NCBI GenBank assembly: GCA_019425655.1
Contig: NQWY01024827.1
Span: 124,001-188,000, forward strand
Length of the DNA stretch: 64,000 nucleotides
DNA from: Rhizophagus prolifer
Taxonomy: Eukaryota; Glomeromycota; Glomeromycetes; Glomerales; Glomeraceae
Reading direction: 5' to 3'
The notes below the pieces were generated by a model. That model saw only the letters and a list, made by a program, of their open reading frames with translations, had not been told where the DNA came from and made no database searches. Both the position numbers and the translations under genes were made by a program. Of the stretch, positions 43,198-50,154 are shown piece after piece; the stretch's first letter is position 1, and the number at the start of each line of letters is the position of its first letter.

Positions 43198-43245
43198 ACC
43201 TGCCCTTCCTCCGAAAGCATTTATTAAAAATTATCCTTGGCAGGT
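43198..43245 (-). promoter_or_regulatory. Expression platform of the cobalamin riboswitch
   Basis: On the minus strand ACCTGCC at the 3' end of the aptamer (43239-43245) is followed 34 bases later by GGCAGGT (43198-43204), which ends one base before the start ATG at 43196. The 7-bp pairing would hide the ribosome entry region. A sequestering stem at the start codon fits the translational type of B12 switch. The alternative structure is inferred. Confidence 0.6.
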
Positions 43246-43404
43246 CTCCTGACTTTCGCTGATTTTGCGCCTTCTCACTCGATTTTTGGCGGGCAATGGC
43301 AAGATTGCAAAATATTGGATTGCGATTTACAGTTGCGGGGACAGTCGGAGAATTGCACTCCGTTCCCTTTTAATCCCGAATAAAAACATTCGGAAACCAA
43401 AGTC
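43236..43404 (-). promoter_or_regulatory. Cobalamin riboswitch
   Basis: Reading the minus strand, the conserved blocks come in order: GGTTTCCG...TTCGGGATTAAAAGGGAA, the GGAGTGCAATTCTCC stem, ACTGTCCCCGCAACTGTAA, CTTGCCATTG (consensus GCCACTG, one difference), GAGAAGGCGC, and the terminal B12 box GTCAGGAGACCTGCC. All match the adenosyl/cobalamin riboswitch family and their spacing is normal. A -7 box lies immediately upstream (43408-43415). It controls the BtuB-like receptor and the DUF5074 lipoprotein genes. Confidence 0.93.
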
Positions 43405-43407
43405 CGG

Positions 43408-43415
43408 CAAAGATA
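43408..43415 (-). promoter_or_regulatory. -7 promoter element before the cobalamin riboswitch
   Basis: TATCTTTG on the minus strand; transcription would begin about four bases downstream, at the first base of the aptamer's 5' end (GGACTTTGG). Confidence 0.65.
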
Positions 43416-43451
43416 ATTATAATTAAATTAGTAAAAAGGTATTTTGAAAAG

Positions 43452-43488
43452 AAAATGCTGCCTCACGTATGAGACAGCATTTTATTAA
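43452..43488 (-). terminator. Terminator of the T9SS protein gene at 43509
   Basis: AAAATGCTGCCTCA / TGAGACAGCATTTT with one G-U pair, followed by TTTTCTTTTC... on the minus strand. Confidence 0.85.
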
Positions 43489-43508
43489 AATAATTATGAA
43501 AGATGAAT

Positions 43509-45695
43509 TTACTTTTTGATTATTTTGAAAGACTTGCTTTCTTTTTCGTTATTAGTTTTCAGGATGTAATTTCCTTTCGGTAATTTTGTGGTGTTTAGAA
43601 CTGATGTTTTAGAATTTGTATCTTGTTCAATTACCTTTTTACCCGACATGTCATAAACTTCAACTTTGTTCAGTTTGTTGTCGGATTCAATATTAAGATG
43701 ATCTCCTACAGGATTAGGATAAACTCTCACCGTATTTTTAACAGCATCATTGGTTGCTAATATCTCCTTAACATGAATATTAAAAACACAGGTATCTATA
43801 ATCACACCGTCTTTTACCAGATTGTGGACAATTACATTGTCACCGATTGGAAAGTCTGAACCGGACTCCGCTCCCTGAACCAAAACTACTGTCGGAGCAG
43901 CAGATGCGCACTCATAATAAATTTTGAAAACGCCGTCTAACCCGTCTTTTACGGTCCAGTTATTACCGCTATTGCCGGAAATATAAGTGTTTGAAGTTGA
44001 TCCGTCGTTGGTTTTAGCTTCCCAGGAAACTAAAGGTCCTTGTCCTTGCATTGCCACCCAGTATTTCCCACTTTGTAACTCTACTGTTTCTGGTAATTTT
44101 ATGGAAACTTCATAAACCGCAAATCCATTTGAAGCTGTTCCAACCTGATTTTGAGATTCATAAGTAAGGTTATCAAAAGATTTTACAAGCTCGCCAGGTT
44201 GACCGTTGTTGTCTTTATAGATGTAAACGCTTGTTCCGTAAGAGAATCTAACAAAGTTAGGGACAATTTTATTCACCTTCATTGTTTGTCCTGCCGGCAC
44301 AATGAAATCATTTGCTACCAAAACATTACTAAAGCTAACTAAACTTTGAAAATTATTACTCGGATAATTGATACTGCAAGACGCCGTAGAGTTTCCGGTA
44401 CAGGCAAAAGGAAGAGTATAGTTGACTTTTGCAGTAGTTCCGCCAGGGTTGGTATTGGCATTGATGTCTGCAGGGCAAGAGAATTCGCAGCCAGGATCAG
44501 TCATTCCATTTGTAATATTAAATGTATAATCTTCTGCCTGTCCGGAGTTATAATAATATCCCGATGCGCCAATCGGCCAGAACATAGAATATTCTGTTAC
44601 AGACTGCATTTTCAGAACTCTCACTCTTGTATTTCCATTGATTGCATTTTGCGGAATAGTAATCGGGAACTCTGTAAACTTGTCGTCAACACCGGTAGAT
44701 CCGAAAATGTAACCTTCGCTGATGATTTCATTATCTTCATCCAAGATACCGTTATGATTCCAATCTACAAATAATGTATAAGTATCCGGAGCATAGCTAA
44801 CTCTGTTTTTACCCTTGATTTTCACATTGTAAGTTTGTCCGGCTTGCAAATTGAATACTTTATCAGTCATATCTTCGTAAAAATCCGTGCTGTTCGGATC
44901 AGAATTATATCCCGTGCCATTAACTTCAAAACGAGTTATTGGAGTTGACGGGATAACATTATCTACTTTACCAATCAAATCATAAGCTGTTGGTGTAGGA
45001 TTATTTGGCAATATTCTGAATTCTGTACTTCCGAAGTAATTAGAATTATATTCACTAACACTGACTCTCCAGGTTCCGGCTATATCCGGCATGGTTTCTC
45101 CCCAAGGATATGTTTTGGTATTTCCATTGAAAGAAATATCAAAATTTCCATTTTCATCAGCATAATACTGTCCTGTAATCCCTGAGCCGGATTCATTTGG
45201 TGAGAACAAGTGAACAACAACTTGTGCATTAGGTTGTACATTAGTAGCGTGGAGTTTTAAACCGAAGTTAAAGAATTGGTCCATTGTCAGATACTTGAAG
45301 TTAGTACTGGTGACGATTCTTTCATTTGGATTGGCAACCACAGTTAGATTAGCAGTGGTGGTCTTACCGTTTTCATCAGTCGCCTTTACAATGTGCACAC
45401 CTTTTACCGATTTGTTTTTCTTAGCACTTATTTGGATAGAGAATTTCCCTTCGCTGTCGGCCGTCCCTTCAAAATCTCTCCATCTTTTACCATCTGGGTC
45501 AGTTGCAAAGACAGTTACTTTTGAATTAGGGGTAAATCCGGTTCCCAAAACAGGAAATCCACCAGACCAATACCACCATTCATCTATGGTTCCTTGTGTA
45601 TCAGATACTAATGAGGTATCTAATGTAATGTGTTGGGCATTGAAAAGCCCGAAAAATAAAAGAAACAAGCTTTTTAATAGTAATTTTACATTCAT
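43509..45695 (-). CDS. Secreted GEVED-domain protein with T9SS type A signal
   Basis: 728 residues. Signal peptide MNVKLLLKSLFLLFFGLFNAQ. Residues 22-230 carry a dockerin-like/Ig-type region (SGGFPVLGTGFTPNSKVTVF; FSPNESGSGITGQYY); a GEVED domain follows (YTLFVDWNHNGILDEDNE, about 309-326, and SGQAEDYTFNI, about 378-388). The last 75 residues (VRVYPNPVGDHLNIESDN ... LPKGNYILKTNN ... FKIIKK) are the T9SS type A sorting domain. It is exported to the surface or medium. The catalytic role, if any, is unknown. Confidence 0.88.
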   Translation of the reverse strand: MNVKLLLKSLFLLFFGLFNAQHITLDTSLVSDTQGTIDEWWYWSGGFPVLGTGFTPNSKVTVFATDPDGKRWRDFEGTADSEGKFSIQISAKKNKSVKGVHIVKATDENGKTTTANLTVVANPNERIVTSTNFKYLTMDQFFNFGLKLHATNVQPNAQVVVHLFSPNESGSGITGQYYADENGNFDISFNGNTKTYPWGETMPDIAGTWRVSVSEYNSNYFGSTEFRILPNNPTPTAYDLIGKVDNVIPSTPITRFEVNGTGYNSDPNSTDFYEDMTDKVFNLQAGQTYNVKIKGKNRVSYAPDTYTLFVDWNHNGILDEDNEIISEGYIFGSTGVDDKFTEFPITIPQNAINGNTRVRVLKMQSVTEYSMFWPIGASGYYYNSGQAEDYTFNITNGMTDPGCEFSCPADINANTNPGGTTAKVNYTLPFACTGNSTASCSINYPSNNFQSLVSFSNVLVANDFIVPAGQTMKVNKIVPNFVRFSYGTSVYIYKDNNGQPGELVKSFDNLTYESQNQVGTASNGFAVYEVSIKLPETVELQSGKYWVAMQGQGPLVSWEAKTNDGSTSNTYISGNSGNNWTVKDGLDGVFKIYYECASAAPTVVLVQGAESGSDFPIGDNVIVHNLVKDGVIIDTCVFNIHVKEILATNDAVKNTVRVYPNPVGDHLNIESDNKLNKVEVYDMSGKKVIEQDTNSKTSVLNTTKLPKGNYILKTNNEKESKSFKIIKK

Positions 45696-45877
45696 TTATT
45701 TAATTTTTTATGATTAATTGATGCAATGTTACAAGTAAGTGAGAACTTTTCAATTTTTTGATTGGTAACATTATAAATACTCTGTTTTTTGCCGAGTAAC
45801 ATTTTATATACATTTGATTTAAATTTCTGATTATCAATACTTTTAAAGTAGGGTTTAATATAATCGAAAAATAGTCT

Positions 45878-45885
45878 TAACTTTG
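45878..45885 (+). promoter_or_regulatory. -7 promoter element of the TPR/LuxR gene
   Basis: TAACTTTG matches TAnnTTTG exactly, 16 bases before ATG 45902. Confidence 0.6.
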
Positions 45886-45901
45886 ATTATTACTTCTCGG
45901 G

Positions 45902-47452
45902 ATGCGGACTGTTTTAGCTTTATTTTTTATACTTTTTACGACATTTATCAATGCGCAGAATGATTCTAAAAATTCTGATGCCTACGTGAAACGCCTTGTG
46001 AATTTGATTAGGGAAAATAACAATAACCGTATCAAATCTATGAGTTATATCCAGGAGGCGCTTCGTTTTGAGAAAGAAATAGCGGACTCAACCCGGATTG
46101 AGCTTTATGTGACGGCCGGTAATTGTTACAAAGACCAAGAGTCTTATTATCTGGCTCTCAGCTATTATTATAAAGCTTTGGAAATCAAGAATGATAAGGA
46201 ATCTAACCGTTCCTTTAGCATCTTGAATAATATTGGAGGCTGCTATTATTTTATGGGTAACTATAAAAAAGCCCGATATTTTTGGGAGTCGGCACTTAAA
46301 AAATTCGAGTCCAACAAATCAAGCCAGAATGTTGAGGGTTCCCTTATCTATAATAATCTTGCAGTTCTGGAAAAAGAGCATGGCAATTATGCCAGAGCAT
46401 TGGAGATGCTGAAGGAATTTAAAAAACGTAATGAAGCTCTGAAAGATACTTTCAATATTATCATCGCTTATGAAAATATAGCGGACGTCAATGTCAAATT
46501 GAAAGAGCCGGATCTGGCAATTTCCAACCTGTCAAAAGGCATCGGTCTTGCAAAAAAGATCAAATCAGATTATGACCTTGCAAGTCTTTATGCAGACATC
46601 GGGAATATCTATCTTTCGCAGCCTTCCCTTAAGGATTCATCTTATTATTATCTTTCCAGCGCTTTCAATATTGCTAACAGAAGCGATTTTTCCGATATCA
46701 AATTATCTTCTTCGGAAAAGCTGGTTTCCTATTTTGAGAATCAAAAAGATTATAAAAGCGCATTATACTATCTTCACATTGCAAAGTCTTTGTCGGAAGC
46801 AACCATCAACAAAGAAAATGCGAAAAAAGTTTCCAGGCTGGAGTCGGAATTTGAAGAAAAGAATAAGCAGAAAGAACTCCTTCAGCAGCAGAAAAAAAGG
46901 GAGCGTTATTTCATCTCCGGAATGGTGCTGTTATTATTATTTTCGGTGATTGTTTTTCTGATGTTCAAATTACAGAAAAGTAAATCCGAGAAAAAAGCGG
47001 CTGAAAATAAACTGCTTGCCAAAAAACTGGACGAGAAAAATAAAGAACTGGCTAATAACGCGATCAAAATGATGCAGGCTTCCGAGATCTTCCAGACCAC
47101 ACAAAAGGAGCTGAAAGAGATGGACCCGAAGTACGAAGATGACCGGAAGATGATTTCCCGGATTATTATGGACTTCAAGAAAGGGTCACAAGCGCTCAAT
47201 AAATCTGAGTTTGAGAAACTGTTTATAGAAACTGATGAGGATTTTTATAAAAAATTATTAGACAAATATCCGTCACTTACCAAAAACGAGCTTCGTCTCT
47301 GTGTGTTTCTAAGGCAGAATCTTTCTTCTAAAGAGATTTCGGCCATTACACAGCAAAGTCCGCACAGTATTGTTGTGGCGAGGTCAAGGCTGAGAAAAAA
47401 GCTTGGTTTGGAGGAGACTCAGAGCATTAGCAATTTCCTGATTCAATTTTAG
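45902..47452 (+). CDS. TPR membrane protein with cytosolic LuxR-type HTH
   Basis: 516 residues. Signal peptide MRTVLALFFILFTTFINAQ; periplasmic TPRs from about 35 to 290 (YLALSYYYKALEIKND, GNYKKARYFWESALKKFE, YKSALYYLHIAKSLSEA); a membrane helix at about 336-356 (FISGMVLLLLFSVIVFLMF); a coiled coil (about 358-400, SKSEKKAAENKLLAKKLDEK); and a C-terminal LuxR-type HTH (LTKNELRLCVFLRQNLSSKEISAITQQ then HSIVVARSRLRKKLGL, about 459-505). This one-component sensor layout is frequent in Flavobacteriia. It lies between two T9SS cargo genes on the opposite strand. Confidence 0.85.
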   Translation: MRTVLALFFILFTTFINAQNDSKNSDAYVKRLVNLIRENNNNRIKSMSYIQEALRFEKEIADSTRIELYVTAGNCYKDQESYYLALSYYYKALEIKNDKESNRSFSILNNIGGCYYFMGNYKKARYFWESALKKFESNKSSQNVEGSLIYNNLAVLEKEHGNYARALEMLKEFKKRNEALKDTFNIIIAYENIADVNVKLKEPDLAISNLSKGIGLAKKIKSDYDLASLYADIGNIYLSQPSLKDSSYYYLSSAFNIANRSDFSDIKLSSSEKLVSYFENQKDYKSALYYLHIAKSLSEATINKENAKKVSRLESEFEEKNKQKELLQQQKKRERYFISGMVLLLLFSVIVFLMFKLQKSKSEKKAAENKLLAKKLDEKNKELANNAIKMMQASEIFQTTQKELKEMDPKYEDDRKMISRIIMDFKKGSQALNKSEFEKLFIETDEDFYKKLLDKYPSLTKNELRLCVFLRQNLSSKEISAITQQSPHSIVVARSRLRKKLGLEETQSISNFLIQF

Positions 47453-47497
47453 TCCAGAATATTGATATAATCACGATTTCAATTGAATCCATAAAAA

Positions 47498-47522
47498 AGG
47501 CTGTTTCGTTTAGAAACAGCCT
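47498..47522. terminator. Bidirectional terminator between TPR/LuxR gene and T9SS protein gene
   Basis: Perfect stem AGGCTGTTTC / GAAACAGCCT with a GTTTA loop; A-run on the left gives the T-run for the minus strand gene at 47546. Confidence 0.8.
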
Positions 47523-47545
47523 ATTATACATTTGTTGGAGTTTAT

Positions 47546-48475
47546 TTATTCTTTAATAAACTTAATATTGTCAACCGTATTGTTTGGCTTAGTCAAATTA
47601 AGCATATATACGCCTTTTTCTAACTTCGAAATATTTATTTCTTTGTTAAACGTTTGCTCCAATACTTGTTGCCCCAATAAATTGAAAATTTTCACAGATT
47701 TGTAATTCTCTTTGGAAGAGATATTTAAGACATCTTTAGCTGGATTTGGAAAGATGTTTATAGCATTTTTATTAACATCGGAAACAGCAAGTGTTTCTCT
47801 ATCAATAGAAAATGTATCTATACCAATAATGTCTGAATTACTTCCATTTGTACCACCACTTGTTACAAAATATCTAAATCCAAATTTGACAGGAACTTCG
47901 CTGGAACCAACTCCAGTAATAGTAAAAGTATATTTTGTCCATACCTTAGGATATACAAATCCTGCCAATAAGTTTGGATTAACACTAACACCTAGTGAAG
48001 TAAACGAGCCAACGCCAGTTGTTCCAGATGGATTTACGGTAGTTGCTGCGGAGCTATACCTTACCTCTAATCTATCTGGGTAATCTGTTGTTCCATCTGT
48101 TCCTTTCCTTGTATAGAAACTTACAACATCACCATCTTTTACATTCACAGCTGGCGACAAAAGCCAGTTGCTTATTGTTGCATTGGTTCCAGTGGATGTT
48201 GTGCTAGTGTAGTTTACAAGTGCAAAAGAATTTTCACCACCTGCTTGGCCTACAGGAATATTTCCTACACCACTTCCAAATATACCACTCGTTGCAGTAC
48301 TGGCAGTGGTATAAGTTGCCTTAGACCATAATGATGTTGTGCTTGGACTTGTACTTTGATTAGTTTTAATCCATGTAGCAGGGAAGTCTGAATCGAATGA
48401 ATAGCTGTAAACATTTGTTTGAGCATTCATTAATAAGGTAAAAACCGTTAATGAAGAAAGTAAAAATTTTTTCAT
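47546..48475 (-). CDS. Secreted choice-of-anchor J protein with T9SS type A signal
   Basis: 309 residues. Signal peptide MKKFLLSSLTVFTLLMNAQ. The body (about 20-225) matches the cleaved-adhesin/choice-of-anchor J jelly roll: FDSDFPATWI, then SNWLLSPAVNVKDGDVVSFYTRK and DRLEVRYSSA, and VPVKFGFRYFVTSGG. The last 75 residues (NIFPNPAKDVLNISSKEN ... LLGQQVLEQTF ... LEKGVYMLNL) are a T9SS type A sorting domain. Many Ser/Thr sites. Probably a surface or secreted adhesin-like protein of unknown ligand. Confidence 0.88.
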   Translation of the reverse strand: MKKFLLSSLTVFTLLMNAQTNVYSYSFDSDFPATWIKTNQSTSPSTTSLWSKATYTTASTATSGIFGSGVGNIPVGQAGGENSFALVNYTSTTSTGTNATISNWLLSPAVNVKDGDVVSFYTRKGTDGTTDYPDRLEVRYSSAATTVNPSGTTGVGSFTSLGVSVNPNLLAGFVYPKVWTKYTFTITGVGSSEVPVKFGFRYFVTSGGTNGSNSDIIGIDTFSIDRETLAVSDVNKNAINIFPNPAKDVLNISSKENYKSVKIFNLLGQQVLEQTFNKEINISKLEKGVYMLNLTKPNNTVDNIKFIKE

Positions 48476-48548
48476 AGATAATTGTTTAATAAATAATATG
48501 TTACTAATGCTAAATTAGGAATAAAATTTTGTAGTTTTAAAAATATTT

Positions 48549-49580
48549 TCATATTTTTTTTAAATAATATTTTTCTAATGGTTTTGGAAACGATTTTTCA
48601 TCGGCCTGTTTTTCATTAACGATCAAAAAATCATTATCAGAAGCAAATTTTTCAAATTCTTTTTTGGAATCTATATTGATGAGATTGATTTCAATAGAAA
48701 GATTTTTATGCGTCAGTTTATGATTGACGATTTTTGAATTAATCAAATATCCGTTCCAATTCTCAGGAATAGATGTCGGGAATTCGTATAACTTTTTCCA
48801 GATGAAATCATTGCCGCGTTGTTTAATAAGAAATTGATTTTGATATTTCACAAAAAAATATTTCAGACTCAAATCTGACACTTTAACCTTTTTCGTTTTT
48901 ACAGGGAATTCCGAAACTCTTCCGATTTGGAAAGCCATGCAATCTTCATTCACAGGACAGAACATACAAAGCGGATTCTTCGGTCGGCAGATTTCAGCTC
49001 CGATATCCATTATAGCCTGGTTGAATTCCCCAGGTTTTTCTTCAGGCATCACTAACAAAGCCAAATCTGAAAAATGTTGAAAAGCTTTAGAACTGGAAAT
49101 GTCAAAATCATCCGCAAAAATTCTTGACAAAACACGATAGAAATTACCATCAACTGCGGGTGTTTTTTCATCGAAACAAATGCTTGCAATAGCTGCCGCA
49201 GTATATTTTCCGACACCTTTTAATTTTAAGATATCATTATAATGATTCGGAAATTCGCCGCCAAAATCTTCTACAATCTGATGAGCTGCTTTGTGTACAT
49301 TAATGGCTCTGGAATAATAGCCAAGACCTTTCCAATATAACAAGACATCGTCTTCTGAAGCTTGATGGAGCTCTTTTACAGTCGGGAATCTTTCTATAAA
49401 TCTGAGATAATGACCAAGGCCCTGTTTTACCTGGGTTTGCTGCAAGACGATTTCGCTGATCCATATATTGTAAGGAAGCTGGTTTTCTCTCCAGGGAAGT
49501 TGTCTGGCATTGGTATCGTACCACTTCGTAAGCTTTTTTCCAATGTGAAGAAAATCAGCATTTTGTTTGTTTGTTTTCAA
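48549..49580 (-). CDS. mutY: A/G-specific adenine glycosylase
   Basis: A 343-residue MutY, which removes adenine opposite 8-oxoG. ISEIVLQQTQV (about 42-52, catalytic glutamate), the helix-hairpin-helix LKGVGKYTAAAIAS (about 119-132), AVDGNFYRVLSR (about 141-152, catalytic aspartate) and the iron-sulfur loop CRPKNPLCMFCPVNEDC (about 197-213) are all present. The NUDIX-like C-terminal domain follows. The only usual start in frame is TTG at 49580, preceded by an in-frame stop. It overlaps TATTTTTG, a possible -7 box, so the start is not certain. Confidence 0.92.
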   Translation of the reverse strand: MKTNKQNADFLHIGKKLTKWYDTNARQLPWRENQLPYNIWISEIVLQQTQVKQGLGHYLRFIERFPTVKELHQASEDDVLLYWKGLGYYSRAINVHKAAHQIVEDFGGEFPNHYNDILKLKGVGKYTAAAIASICFDEKTPAVDGNFYRVLSRIFADDFDISSSKAFQHFSDLALLVMPEEKPGEFNQAIMDIGAEICRPKNPLCMFCPVNEDCMAFQIGRVSEFPVKTKKVKVSDLSLKYFFVKYQNQFLIKQRGNDFIWKKLYEFPTSIPENWNGYLINSKIVNHKLTHKNLSIEINLINIDSKKEFEKFASDNDFLIVNEKQADEKSFPKPLEKYYLKKI

Positions 49581-49598
49581 AAATATGTCTTATATTTG
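49566..49598 (+). promoter_or_regulatory. Promoter of the first HU gene
   Basis: TTTG (49566-49569), 21 bases of spacing and TATATTTG (49591-49598), a textbook -33/-7 promoter 29 bases before the HU start. A minus-strand -7-like box (49578-49585) faces it. Confidence 0.72.
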
Positions 49599-49627
49599 CA
49601 CACCAAAAATATAAAGAATTTTAGAAA

Positions 49628-49918
49628 ATGACAAAGGCAGAATTGGTAAATACCATCTCGAACAAGCTGGGAGTAGAAAAGAATGATACACAGAAAGTTA
49701 TCGAAGCTTTTATGCAAGAAATCAGAACCTCTATGTATAATGGAGATAATGTATATCTAAGAGGATTCGGATCTTTTATTATCAAAACCAGAGCGGCTAA
49801 AACAGGTAGAAATATTTCTAAGAATACAGCTATAGAAATCCCTGCTCATAATATTCCGGCTTTCAAACCTTCAAAAACTTTTGTGGAAAAAGTAAAGACC
49901 AAAGTTGCAGTAAAATAA
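49628..49918 (+). CDS. HU-family DNA-binding protein
   Basis: A 96-residue HU/IHF protein. TKAELVNTISNKLGVEKND is the N-terminal dimer helix region; GDNVYLRGFGSFIIKTRAAKTGRNIS (about 41-66) is the HU signature leading into the DNA-binding arm; IPAHNIPAFKPSKTF follows. It bends and packages DNA. It is the first gene of a probable unit with the small AURKAIP1/COX24-type protein, ending at the terminator at 50076. A second HU gene lies at 61597. Confidence 0.93.
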   Translation: MTKAELVNTISNKLGVEKNDTQKVIEAFMQEIRTSMYNGDNVYLRGFGSFIIKTRAAKTGRNISKNTAIEIPAHNIPAFKPSKTFVEKVKTKVAVK

Positions 49919-49954
49919 TTAGTTGAATATTAACAGTAAAAAAATATATAAATT

Positions 49955-50047
49955 ATGCCAAGCGGAAAAAAAAGAAAAAGACACAAGGTAGCAACGCACA
50001 AAAGAAAGAAAAGAAGAAGAGCAAACAGACACAAGAAGAAAAAATAA
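49955..50047 (+). CDS. 30-residue basic protein, AURKAIP1/COX24 type
   Basis: ATG 49955 to TAA 50047 encodes 30 residues: MPSGKKRKRHKVATHKRKKR then RRANRHKKKK. Twenty residues are Lys, Arg or His. It matches the short AURKAIP1/COX24-domain proteins of Bacteroidota, whose domain is shared with mitochondrial mS38 and mycobacterial bS22, both ribosomal proteins. A ribosomal role here is therefore a reasonable inference. It lies 36 bases after HU and ends before a terminator. It is easily missed because of its size. Confidence 0.85.
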   Translation: MPSGKKRKRHKVATHKRKKRRRANRHKKKK

Positions 50048-50075
50048 TTTAGCCTTTTTGAGTCTTAAACATATT

Positions 50076-50110
50076 AAATATAGTTGGCGTTTTGCCAGCT
50101 ATATTTTTGT
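50076..50110 (+). terminator. Terminator after HU and small basic protein genes
   Basis: Stem AAATATAGTTGGC / GCCAGCTATATTT with a GTTTT loop, then TTGTTTTA. Transcription of the RNase E/G gene must start after it or read through. Confidence 0.8.
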
Positions 50111-50154
50111 TTTATATTTACAACCTAATCTTAATAAAACCTTTTTATGAAGTT

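Larger units (their letters stand above)
43197..43508. other. Region between btuB-like gene and T9SS protein gene
   Basis: About 310 bases without a protein gene. In order on the minus strand, it holds the T9SS gene's terminator (43452-43488), the riboswitch promoter (43408-43415), the cobalamin aptamer and the expression platform next to the btuB-like start. Confidence 0.8.

Noticed and set aside
43197-43220. Longer N-terminus of the BtuB-like receptor (MLSEEGQV...)
   Set aside because: It would be read from the riboswitch platform; the signal peptide begins at MMRRI/MRRI.
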